From Caballeronia sp. (lineage in GTDB: Bacteria > Pseudomonadota > Gammaproteobacteria > Burkholderiales > Burkholderiaceae): a DNA stretch of 39,866 bases. Position numbers and translations under genes: made by a program. The stretch lies in assembly GCF_028292365.1 (NCBI RefSeq), contig NZ_JAQGMM010000019.1, positions 1 through 39,866 of the forward strand. The letters run 5' to 3'. Of the stretch, positions 15,361 through 23,145 are shown piece after piece. The stretch's first letter is position 1. Every line of letters starts with the position of its first letter. The notes under the pieces are model-generated. The model saw only the letters and a list, made by a program, of their open reading frames with translations, ran no database searches and was not told where the DNA came from.

Positions 15361-17093
15361 CCTTCGATGCGATGAAAACCGCTATTCAGCGTTCTCGCCG
15401 ACTCGAAAGCAAATGGCTGATCATTGGCGCGGCGGTCCTCATCACCGGCATCCTTGCGCTGATCCCGTTGTGCTTCCTCTTCTGGCAAAGCTTCTACACC
15501 CCGCAAGTCGCCGATACGCCGGCAATGTTCACGTTCGGCAATTATCGTATCGCTTATGGCAGTCCCGAAACGCTGCGCACGCTGGGCAATTCGCTGGAGT
15601 TCGCGCTGGGCGCAGCGCTCGTGTCGTTTTTCATCGGTACCGTGCTTGCGTGGATCATCGAGCGCACGAATACCCCGTTCCGCAAGCTGTTTTACGCCAT
15701 TACCATTGTCCCGCTGATCATCCCCGGCATCCTGTTCACGATCTCTTGGATCTTCCTCGCGAGCCCGAAGATTGGAGTGCTAAACGTCGCGCTCATGTCA
15801 ATATTCGGGTTATCTAAACCCGTGTTCAACGTCTACAGCATGGGCGGCATGATCTGGGTTGACGGGCTGCATTATTCGACCATGGCATTCCTCTTGATGT
15901 CAGCGGCCTTTCGCGGCATGGATCCTTCGCTCGAAGAATCGTCGCTGATGAGCGGCGCCGGCATTGCCCGGACAATGTGGCGCATCACGTTGCGGTTGGC
16001 TTTTCCCGCTGTGGTGTCCACGCTGCTGATCCTTTTCGTGCGCGCGCTAGAGTCGTTTGAAGTGCCGGCGCTGATCGGCTTGCCGGTCAAGCTGCAGGTG
16101 TTCACCTCGTCGATCTACGAAGCCATTGAACAGTACCCGAGTCAGGTCGGACTGGCCTCGTCGTATTCGATGCTGCTGTTGTTGATCACGTCGGTGGGAC
16201 TGTATCTGCAGTCGCGGGTTGCATCACGCGGCGGCAAGTATACGACCATGAGCGGCAAGGGCTTTCGTCCTCGGCAGATGGATCTAGGTGGCTGGCGCTT
16301 CGTCACCGCCAGCATCTTTGTCGTCTATTTCTTGTTGATCGTCGCATTGCCGCTAGCCGTGCTGCTCTGGTCGTCTCTGCAAAAGTATTACCGCTCGCCG
16401 TCGCTGGCGGCCGCGCATCACCTCACGCTCGATGCTTACCGTTACATCATTCATCTGCCGGCGCTGCGCACAGCAGTGGTGAATAGCTTGCTGCTGTCAT
16501 TCGGCTGCGCGACCGCCGTGATGCTGCTGAGCGCCGTGATCTGCTGGATCGTGGTGAAGACCAAGCTGCCGGGGCGCTGGCTGCTCGACAACCTGGCGTC
16601 GCTGCCGCTGGTTTTTCCAGGGCTTGTGCTGGGCTTGTCGTTCATGATCGTGTCGCTGAAGGTCGATATCGGCATCTACGGCACGCTATGGATCCTGCTG
16701 CTCGCCTACATCACGCGCTTCATGCCCTACGGCATGCGTTACACCAATACGTCGATGATCCAGATTCACAAGGAACTGGAGGAATCCGCCGCGATGAGTT
16801 GTGCGACATGGAGTTCCACCTTTTACCGGATCGTGTTGCCGCTGCTCAAACCAGGCCTGATGGCCGGCTGGATCTATGTGTTGATCGTATCCATCCGCGA
16901 GTTATCCAGTTCCATTCTTCTATACAGCCCCGGCTCGGAAACAGTTTCGATCGTGATCTGGGAACTATGGCAAAACGGTCAGTATGTTGAGCTGTCCGCG
17001 CTGAGCGTGATGCTGATCTTTGTGTTGCTCGCACTGGTATCCCTCGCTCAATACATTGGCAGCAAGTTCGGCGTCAAGCCGAACCGCGGCTGA
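15351..17093 (+). CDS. ABC transporter permease, fused two-module type
   Basis: A 580-residue inner-membrane permease made of two homologous halves, about 12 helices, as in the FbpB/AfuB class of the Fe(III)/thiamine/spermidine-related importers. Each half has an EAA loop for docking the ATPase: MDPSLEESSLMSGAGIART in the first half and HKELEESAAMSCATWSST in the second. The substrate is likely an organic anion, given the oxygenase locus. The ATG at 15351 has a G-rich site (GGGGGA) four bases upstream; 15372 is an alternative. It lies downstream of the oxygenase and 16 bases before the ATPase gene, clearly one operon. Its binding protein is encoded convergently at 19721-20809. Confidence 0.92.
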   Translation: MELTFDAMKTAIQRSRRLESKWLIIGAAVLITGILALIPLCFLFWQSFYTPQVADTPAMFTFGNYRIAYGSPETLRTLGNSLEFALGAALVSFFIGTVLAWIIERTNTPFRKLFYAITIVPLIIPGILFTISWIFLASPKIGVLNVALMSIFGLSKPVFNVYSMGGMIWVDGLHYSTMAFLLMSAAFRGMDPSLEESSLMSGAGIARTMWRITLRLAFPAVVSTLLILFVRALESFEVPALIGLPVKLQVFTSSIYEAIEQYPSQVGLASSYSMLLLLITSVGLYLQSRVASRGGKYTTMSGKGFRPRQMDLGGWRFVTASIFVVYFLLIVALPLAVLLWSSLQKYYRSPSLAAAHHLTLDAYRYIIHLPALRTAVVNSLLLSFGCATAVMLLSAVICWIVVKTKLPGRWLLDNLASLPLVFPGLVLGLSFMIVSLKVDIGIYGTLWILLLAYITRFMPYGMRYTNTSMIQIHKELEESAAMSCATWSSTFYRIVLPLLKPGLMAGWIYVLIVSIRELSSSILLYSPGSETVSIVIWELWQNGQYVELSALSVMLIFVLLALVSLAQYIGSKFGVKPNRG

Positions 17094-17109
17094 ACATACG
17101 GAGATCATT

Positions 17110-18222
17110 GTGCTAAATGTTCAGGGTTTAAATACAGAGTATGTCGATGGAAATAACGCGCGTGTACGTGCCGCCCGCGACGTTTCATTCGATGTGCCTC
17201 AAGGCAAGCTCTTCACGCTGCTCGGCCCGAGCGGATGTGGCAAGACGACGACCCTGCGTTCTATCGCGGGTCTTGAGCGTCCGGTGGAAGGGTCGATATC
17301 GGTGAACGGCGTGACGGTGTTTGCAGCAGGAACCAATACCTTCGTCCCGCCGAATAAACGCCAGTTCGGCATGGTCTTTCAGTCGTACGCGATCTGGCCT
17401 CATCTGTCCGTCTTCAAGAACTGCAGCTTTCCATTGGAAGTGGGGACAAAGAAATATTCGAAGCGCGAAATTGAAGAGAAGGTCATACGGGTTTTGACCG
17501 CCGTCGGGCTGGAGCATATTGCCGACCGCGATGCCACGAAGATGTCCGGCGGCCAGCAGCAGCGGCTAGCGTTGGCGCGGGCACTGGTAATGGAGCCGAA
17601 GCTCTTGCTCCTTGATGAACCGCTGTCGAATCTCGATGCGAAACTGCGCGACAAGATGCGCTTCGAGCTTAAGCGCATGCAGCGGGAGCTTCGGATTACC
17701 ACCATTTACGTCACGCACGATCAGGAGGAAGCGCTCGCCTTGTCGCATGAGATCGCGGTAATGCGGGAAGGGCGGATCGTTCAGAAGGCGACGCCACGGG
17801 AAATCTACGATCTGCCGAATAGCAAGTTCGTCGCAGATTTTGTAGGGACGACCAATTTCATAGAGGGAACGGTTCTTAGTTGCGATGGACCTGACGGACA
17901 CCTGATCGTCGATTCGGCAATCGGGCCCGTTGCAGTCGCCAATGCGTTTTCTTGTCGAGTTGGCGACAAGGTCACCATTTCCATGCGACCCGAAAACCTC
18001 ATGGTTCATGAGACCCGGGAGGCAGCCGGTTCGCATAATGTCTTTGAAGGCACGGTGTTCACCAAAGTGTTTCTCGGCGAGACCCTGGACTTCCAGATCA
18101 AGGTGAATGAGCAGGTCGTCCTCGCACGGGTTCATCCTGCACACAAAACGCCCGTCGGCGGCACGATCTTCTTTTCCGTCGATCCCGCCAGTTGCATCGC
18201 GCTCAGGTCGGAGACTGTATAA
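17110..18222 (+). CDS. ABC transporter ATP-binding protein
   Basis: A 370-residue ATPase: Walker A GPSGCGKTT (39-47), Q-loop in MVFQSYAIWPH, signature MSGGQQQRLALARAL, Walker B LLLLDEPLSNLD, H-loop VTHDQEE, then a C-terminal TOBE-type domain (about 270-370) that senses substrate or regulates. It belongs to the MalK/PotA/FbpC-like group and would energise the permease encoded just upstream. The start is GTG at 17110, with GGAG six bases before it; the longer frame runs back inside the permease gene. The 267 bases after it hold the leader of the porin gene. Confidence 0.93.
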   Translation: MLNVQGLNTEYVDGNNARVRAARDVSFDVPQGKLFTLLGPSGCGKTTTLRSIAGLERPVEGSISVNGVTVFAAGTNTFVPPNKRQFGMVFQSYAIWPHLSVFKNCSFPLEVGTKKYSKREIEEKVIRVLTAVGLEHIADRDATKMSGGQQQRLALARALVMEPKLLLLDEPLSNLDAKLRDKMRFELKRMQRELRITTIYVTHDQEEALALSHEIAVMREGRIVQKATPREIYDLPNSKFVADFVGTTNFIEGTVLSCDGPDGHLIVDSAIGPVAVANAFSCRVGDKVTISMRPENLMVHETREAAGSHNVFEGTVFTKVFLGETLDFQIKVNEQVVLARVHPAHKTPVGGTIFFSVDPASCIALRSETV

Positions 18223-18489
18223 GGCCTGGCATGCGCCAACGGCTTTGATTGCGCGGCGGGAGTTGGCCCTGATCCCCCGCGCGAGAGTTAGATGAGCCCG
18301 GGCCATTGTCATCCGTAGAACGCTTGACCACGACGCATTGAATAGCAATACGACCACGCAACAGATTTGAATAAAACAATAGATAGTTAGCATAACTACA
18401 TTAAGCCGAAAGGGACACGACACTAATTGTCGATTTGCACAGTCCCTCGGGCATCCAGATTCGAGACGATGTAACGGGACGGAGACCCC

Positions 18490-19629
18490 ATGAAGAAAGC
18501 AACGGCAGCATTATTCGCATTTCCTTTCCTGGCTGGCGCGGCTCATGCGCAGACCTCGGTGACGTTATACGGCATCGTTGATTCCGGTCTGGTGTACATC
18601 AACAACCAGTCCGGTCATGCGAACCTGGAAACAATCACGGGGCAGACTAATGGAAGCCGTTGGGGCTTGCGCGGATCGGAGGATCTCGGCGCAGGCCTGA
18701 AGGCAATCTTCACTTTGGAGAACGGCTTTGACTCATCCAATGGGAAGTTGCTGCAAGGCGGCCGGGAGTTCGGCCGACAAGCGTACATGGGCCTTAGCAG
18801 CGAGAGCCTTGGAACGTTCACGATGGGCCGTCAACGCGACGCGATGAGCCAATACATTGGAAGGAACATATCCGCAACTTCCATGTGGGCGTGGGTGGGT
18901 ACTCATCCAGGCGATTTCGATAATCTTAACGACAACTTCCGCGACAATAACTCGCTGAAATATGTCTCGCCACACGTGTACGGTCTGCAGGCAATCGCCT
19001 TGTTTGCGCCAGGCGGCGTAGCGGGAAATTTCGCGACGAACCGGATCTACAACTTCGCCTTGAATTACGCACAAGGTCCTCTCAATGCGGTTGTTGTGTA
19101 TGACAACGTGAACAACCCGTCCGAATCCGCATTCGACGGGACTGTGTCACCGGGCGCCAAAGGCTATATATCCCCGGGCAAGAGTCCCGTGTTTAGCGGC
19201 TACGCTTCTGCGCAAGTTCTGCAGATTTTTGGAGCGGGTTTGGCATATAAAATTGGCAACGGCAGGATCGGGCTGGTCTACACCAACACTCGCTACCAGG
19301 ACATCGTCCGTACTGCATCTACCCCGAACAGCGGCACGGCTGTCTTCAATAGCTTCGAAATCAACGGCCGCTATAACTTTACGCCGGCGCTGCTCGTTGG
19401 CCTCTCTTTTGACTACACCAAAGTCAGAAACGCAAAGTACGAGCAGGTCGACTTCGGGCCGGACTATGCGCTCTCAAAGCGCACGGACCTTAACCTTGTC
19501 GGTATATGGCAGCACGCGTCCGGTATTGACTCGACGGGACAGGCGGCAGTCGCCTCTATTGGATCGCTCGGACAATCCAGTACGCCGACCCAGATCGCTG
19601 TGAAAATGGGGATCCGCCACCGGTTCTGA
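18490..19629 (+). CDS. Gram-negative porin
   Basis: A 379-residue outer-membrane trimeric porin of the betaproteobacterial OmpC-like family. A 20-residue signal peptide (MKKATAALFAFPFLAGAAHA) precedes QTSVTLYGIVDSGL, the classic first strand. It also shows SRWGLRGSEDLGAGLKAIFTLENGF, GRQAYMGLSSESLGTFTMGRQ and a terminal Phe needed for assembly (MGIRHRF). In Burkholderia, phthalate uptake is known to involve a dedicated porin together with an ABC system, so a channel for the locus substrate fits. GGAG lies five bases before the ATG. A 267-base leader separates it from the ATPase gene, so it may have its own promoter. Confidence 0.93.
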   Translation: MKKATAALFAFPFLAGAAHAQTSVTLYGIVDSGLVYINNQSGHANLETITGQTNGSRWGLRGSEDLGAGLKAIFTLENGFDSSNGKLLQGGREFGRQAYMGLSSESLGTFTMGRQRDAMSQYIGRNISATSMWAWVGTHPGDFDNLNDNFRDNNSLKYVSPHVYGLQAIALFAPGGVAGNFATNRIYNFALNYAQGPLNAVVVYDNVNNPSESAFDGTVSPGAKGYISPGKSPVFSGYASAQVLQIFGAGLAYKIGNGRIGLVYTNTRYQDIVRTASTPNSGTAVFNSFEINGRYNFTPALLVGLSFDYTKVRNAKYEQVDFGPDYALSKRTDLNLVGIWQHASGIDSTGQAAVASIGSLGQSSTPTQIAVKMGIRHRF

Positions 19630-19671
19630 CATCCTTCGGTAGGGCCTGGAGATCTATACACTTATCTATCC

Positions 19672-19713
19672 GCATGCTATTTGCTCCCACTTTGGCGGAA
19701 GCGAATAGCATGC
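19672..19713. terminator. Strong bidirectional hairpin between convergent genes
   Basis: GCATGCTATTTGCT (19672-19685) pairs with AGCGAATAGCATGC (19700-19713): 14 pairs with one G-U wobble and a 14-base loop. It lies between the porin stop (19629) and the binding-protein stop (19721, minus strand). No T-run follows, so termination would rely on the strength of the stem or on factors. Confidence 0.7.
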
Positions 19714-19720
19714 TTTACCT

Positions 19721-20809
19721 TCAGGCTGAAGCGTCCCTGGCTGATGCGGCATGCAAGAAGATCCGGTTGAAAATGGAATTCCACTCGGTCTTTTCGGCCA
19801 GCGGCATAGCGGGGTCGACGGGTGTTACATGCACGTCCTTCAGAGGAGAGGCCACGTTGCGATTGGTCGGAACATAATCACGGCTCGCGAGGATCTTCTG
19901 GGCGTCGACGGAAAGAAGGTAGTCATAGAGCAGCAAGCCAGCGGCCGGATGCGGAGCATGCTTTAGTATTGCGACACCATTGACCCGCGCGGCAGCCGGT
20001 TGCAAGACAAACCAGTCGATAGGCGCGCCCTTGCGCTTTGCTTGAGCCGGCATGTAGTTATAAACTTCGAGCGCCAGGGGCACTTCGCCCGCCGCCACCA
20101 GATTGTTCAAAAGCGAGTTGCCGGTTCGTGCAGCAACGCCGTTGCGAGCAACGAGTTCGCGGAAGAAATCAATACCCTTGTCGCGGCCCATCTGCATTGC
20201 GACGGTTGCGAACCAGTCGGAACTCTTCGCTTCAATGCCCAGCTTGCCCTTCCATTTCGCCGATAGTAAATCCGCATAGGAAGTAGGCAGATCAGCCTTC
20301 TTGATCAGATGCGTGTTGTACGCCTGCACCCACACCGACAACATGGTTGCCGCCCATTGATGATGATCAGGGATGGTTTCGGGCATGAGGTCCGCGACCA
20401 CCGGCGACACGACCGGTTGCAGAAGCTTCTCACTGCGTAACGCATCGAGAAAAGATGAACCGGTATGCACGGCGTCGGGAATGTATCGGTGTCCTTGAGA
20501 TTCGGCCACAATGCGCTGAACCACTTGCTCGTCGCCTGCTCGCCAGATATTGACCTGAATGCCGTACTTTGCCTGAAACGGATCGATCAACGGGGCGACA
20601 TCCGGTTCTGCTATTGAGGTATAGAAGTTCAACTCGCCTTCGGCTTTGGCGGCCTGCAAAATTTTCGCGGCACGATCCGGGCCGGTATAACTCGTCAACC
20701 CAAGATTGGGCGAAAGCTTTTCGTTTGCCCGCGCGCTCAAGGGCGCGTTGACCGTGGCCAATGCGAGCCAGGCCGCTGCCATTTTTGTCACGGTACGTCT
20801 TGTTGTCAT
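19721..20809 (-). CDS. ABC transporter substrate-binding protein
   Basis: A 362-residue periplasmic type II binding protein of the Fe(III)/putrescine-like group. The N-terminal signal (MTTRRTVTKMAAAWLALATV, cleavage near ARA-NE) has an RR pair that could direct Tat export. The mature part begins AKILQAAKAEGELNFYTS and contains FQAKYGIQVNIWRAG, as in FbpA-type proteins. The tyrosines used for iron are not evident, so an organic ligand is likely. It is probably the missing partner of the permease and ATPase on the other strand. GGAG five bases upstream supports 20809. It follows the aldo/keto reductase by 69 bases on the same strand. A remnant of its own 5' end lies at 15206-15244. Confidence 0.9.
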   Translation of the reverse strand: MTTRRTVTKMAAAWLALATVNAPLSARANEKLSPNLGLTSYTGPDRAAKILQAAKAEGELNFYTSIAEPDVAPLIDPFQAKYGIQVNIWRAGDEQVVQRIVAESQGHRYIPDAVHTGSSFLDALRSEKLLQPVVSPVVADLMPETIPDHHQWAATMLSVWVQAYNTHLIKKADLPTSYADLLSAKWKGKLGIEAKSSDWFATVAMQMGRDKGIDFFRELVARNGVAARTGNSLLNNLVAAGEVPLALEVYNYMPAQAKRKGAPIDWFVLQPAAARVNGVAILKHAPHPAAGLLLYDYLLSVDAQKILASRDYVPTNRNVASPLKDVHVTPVDPAMPLAEKTEWNSIFNRIFLHAASARDASA

Positions 20810-20878
20810 CGTGTCTCCATCGTATTTATTTAGTAGCAAGCCGGCATGTGGTGCGGGTGCTTGCTGGTTAAAGCGTTC

Positions 20879-21901
20879 TCAAACCACCGCGAAGTTATTG
20901 CGCCACGCGGCCTCAAGCCTGCTCAATAACTCAGGCGGGATCGCGTCCATGCCGGATACGAGAGTCAATTCCTCAAGCTGTGCCAGCGACGAAAACCCGC
21001 CCAGCGCCGTGGTCACGCCAGCATGTCCAAGCACGAAACGGAAGGCGGCTTGGGCCAGGCTGATGCCCAGCTCCCGGGCGACGAACCGGACCTGCGCCGC
21101 CTGCCGTTGCAGTTCGGCGCCCTGCTCGCCGTAAGCGTCAGTACTACGGGCGAGCGAATGGCGCTCGTGACCCTCCACACTGTCATCGGTGAGAAATCCG
21201 CGAGCAAGGACGCTATAAATCGCCGCGCCGCAACCGGCGTCGCGTGCGACATTCAGTACGGCGCCCCCGTCCTTATCTACTTTCAGGCCTTCGGGACACA
21301 CCATGCCGGGCGTCGGGTTGAGCATCGTGTAGCAGACGTTGATCATGCTGAAGAGACCGGTGTCGAGCAGCTGCTTGACCGGGCCGATGTCGTTACCTCG
21401 GCAAATAAAACCGGCGTGGCGAATCTTTCCGGCCTCGAGCAGCTGGCGCAAACCTTCGAGCGCGCCGTCGGGCCGCATGAAATGATCGATACCAAGTGTC
21501 GCGTAGTACCCGCCATCGAGCGGCGCCGCGCCCTTCACCGGGCCGTTATGAATCTGCAGGATGTCGAGGTGATCGAGTTGCAGCCGGCGCAACGTGGTTT
21601 CGGTTGAACGCACCACGTGGCCGGCGATATTGTCGAGGTCTCGCGAGCGTATTTCCACTTTCGAGTTCATCACCGGGCTCGCCTGCAGCTGCTTCAACAC
21701 TCGGCCGAGATTTTCTTCGGCTACGCCGTCGCCGTAATCCGGTGCATTGTCGAAATACGTAATACCGAGGTCGAGGGCGCGTTCAACCACGGCTAGCTGC
21801 TCGTCGAAACTGCCGCGCACCATCAGGCCCGCATTACCACCGCAGCCAAAACCGATTTCTGAAACGGCGAGATCGGTGCCGCCTACTTTTCTATATTTCA
21901 T
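20879..21901 (-). CDS. Aldo/keto reductase
   Basis: A 340-residue (beta/alpha)8 NAD(P)H-dependent oxidoreductase. The catalytic tetrad is visible as Asp51, Tyr56 (FDNAPDYGDG), Lys81 and His118 (LQIHNG). The C-terminal half has the cofactor-binding ALGGFSSLAQLEE stretch. The start at 21901 (MKYRKVGGTD) has GAGGG eight bases upstream. It follows the oxygenase remnant by 44 bases and precedes the binding-protein gene, so it is transcribed from the minus-strand sister promoter. In the locus it could oxidise or reduce a pathway intermediate, perhaps replacing the usual dihydrodiol dehydrogenase; that is speculative. Confidence 0.9.
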   Translation of the reverse strand: MKYRKVGGTDLAVSEIGFGCGGNAGLMVRGSFDEQLAVVERALDLGITYFDNAPDYGDGVAEENLGRVLKQLQASPVMNSKVEIRSRDLDNIAGHVVRSTETTLRRLQLDHLDILQIHNGPVKGAAPLDGGYYATLGIDHFMRPDGALEGLRQLLEAGKIRHAGFICRGNDIGPVKQLLDTGLFSMINVCYTMLNPTPGMVCPEGLKVDKDGGAVLNVARDAGCGAAIYSVLARGFLTDDSVEGHERHSLARSTDAYGEQGAELQRQAAQVRFVARELGISLAQAAFRFVLGHAGVTTALGGFSSLAQLEELTLVSGMDAIPPELLSRLEAAWRNNFAVV

Positions 21902-21945
21902 TTGCCAGACCCTCAAGCGGGAGCAATGCGGCTAATCACACCGAG

Positions 21946-22161
21946 TTAGCCGGGTGTGCTTTCAGTCGCGGTGGCTGTGCCCTGAGCAAGCTTGCCACCA
22001 TTGTCTTTGGACAGGACCAGGTTCGCGCCCAGAACGCGCACCGGGTTGTCATCGAATTGAGAATAGGGCGCGATCGGGATCCAGTAGCGGCGCATCAGTT
22101 TGCCACCAGGAGTTCTTGGGCCAACACGCGTCACTCGTTCGTCCATTGCGGGGCCGAACAT
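21946..22161 (-). pseudogene. Internally deleted Rieske oxygenase gene (71 in-frame codons)
   Basis: An inverted second copy of the oxygenase gene at 13601. Promoter, ribosome binding site (AAGGAGAC) and about the first 60 codons are present (MFGPAMDERVTRVGPRTPGG against MLSPAMNERLTRVGPGTPGG). The frame then jumps to the last dozen codons (AQGTATATESTPG against AQGTATATENAPG). In the intact gene the break points are AGCTCG at 13779 and at 14901, so 1122 bases (374 codons) between short direct repeats are gone. A second loss of nine bases lies between GGTGCGC repeats. Both deletions keep the frame. All Rieske and iron ligands are lost. The remaining peptide may only carry ribosomes toward the aldo/keto reductase gene. 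Confidence 0.88.
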
Positions 22162-22192
22162 TGTTTTTGTCTCCTTCTTCATTAGTGAAGTC

Positions 22193-22221
22193 AGAGTATT
22201 TTTCAGCCATCGTTCTGTCAA
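22193..22221 (-). promoter_or_regulatory. Sister promoter of the minus-strand operon
   Basis: On the minus strand, TTGACA (22221-22216), 17 bases, then TACTCT (22198-22193), matching the plus-strand oxygenase promoter in layout and in much of its sequence. It would drive the oxygenase remnant, aldo/keto reductase and binding protein. The flanking GTTCTG (22212-22217) and CAGAAC (from 22242) half sites could serve the divergent IclR regulator. Confidence 0.7.
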
Positions 22222-22297
22222 GCGGCACAAATTCTGTTAGCCAGAACACCTATAAATGCGCTATAAATTCATCCATGCAACGTGGCAGGAGACAAGC

Positions 22298-23095
22298 ATG
22301 AACACTCAGCATATTGAAAACGATGACGACGCAATGACCGGCGCATCGAACGAAGACATTACAGGCGATGACCCTGAAAAGCCTCGTGCCCGGGTCGAGG
22401 CAGTCGAGCGTTCGCTGGCGCTGCTGCAATGTTTCAGGCAGCCGGGCGAAATCTTGACGCTCGCCGTGCTGGCCCAGCGATCCGGCTTTTACAAAAGCAC
22501 GATCCTGCGACTGGCTGCGTCGCTCGTGTATATGAAATTCCTGCAACGCGATCCACGCGGCCATTATTTGCTCGGTCCCGAACTTCGCCGCTTGGGTGCG
22601 CTGGGTCCGGCGCAGGTCAGCCTCGAAGATCTGGTGCGGCCGACACTGCAAAAGCTATCTACCTTGACGCGTGAGACCGCGTCGTTTTACGTGCGTGACG
22701 ACATGGATCGGGTCTGTCTGTATCGCGTGAATTCGTCGCGTTCCGCCCGCCACCATCTGGACGAAGGTTCGCGTCATCCATTGAGAAGCGGTGCGGCGGG
22801 AAAGGTGCTTTGGGCGTTCGATCCCGCCGCCGCGACTGACGAAGCATCGGCGGCCATTCGCACCCGCGGGTGGGTGGTGTCGAAGGGCGAGCGAGATCCG
22901 GATCTTGCCGCGATTGCCGTGCCGCTGCTTAACGAGAGCGGGGAAGTGTTGGGTGCATTGACCGTGTCCGGCTTGCTGACACGCTTTACCACGGCCGAGA
23001 TCAAGACGTTCCGCAAACTGCTACTCGATGTTGCCGTGGCTTTGAAACCTCGTCTTCCATCGCGCAGTGTTCTCGACACTGGCAACAAGCCGTGA
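22298..23095 (+). CDS. IclR-family transcriptional regulator
   Basis: A 265-residue regulator. An acidic N-terminal tail (1-32) precedes the IclR winged helix-turn-helix (about 35-95: RSLALLQCFRQPGEILTLAVLAQRSG, then STILRLAASL) and the effector-binding GAF-like domain (about 105-260) with HPLRSGAAGKVLWAF and the late GALTVSGL motif. IclR proteins often control aromatic-acid catabolism from a divergent position, as here. The ATG at 22298 has AGGAG six bases upstream; 22256 would place the start inside the shared promoter region. Its GTGA end overlaps a possible GTG start of the reductase gene, so both are in one operon. Confidence 0.92.
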   Translation: MNTQHIENDDDAMTGASNEDITGDDPEKPRARVEAVERSLALLQCFRQPGEILTLAVLAQRSGFYKSTILRLAASLVYMKFLQRDPRGHYLLGPELRRLGALGPAQVSLEDLVRPTLQKLSTLTRETASFYVRDDMDRVCLYRVNSSRSARHHLDEGSRHPLRSGAAGKVLWAFDPAAATDEASAAIRTRGWVVSKGERDPDLAAIAVPLLNESGEVLGALTVSGLLTRFTTAEIKTFRKLLLDVAVALKPRLPSRSVLDTGNKP

Positions 23096-23145
23096 AAGAT
23101 GCGGCCGAATCGCGCGCCGTGCAATTGAAAGTGAAAGAGGAACCT

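Noticed and set aside
17566..18423. Minus-strand ORF of 285 codons opposite the ABC ATPase
   Set aside because: It overlaps Walker B, signature and TOBE coding sequence of the ATPase and shows no protein-like motif.
15872..19629. Plus-strand transporter block considered as a mobile element bounded by inverted repeats
   Set aside because: The inverted repeats at 13.5 and 22.2 kb are oxygenase promoter and gene copies, not transposon ends, and no recombinase is present.
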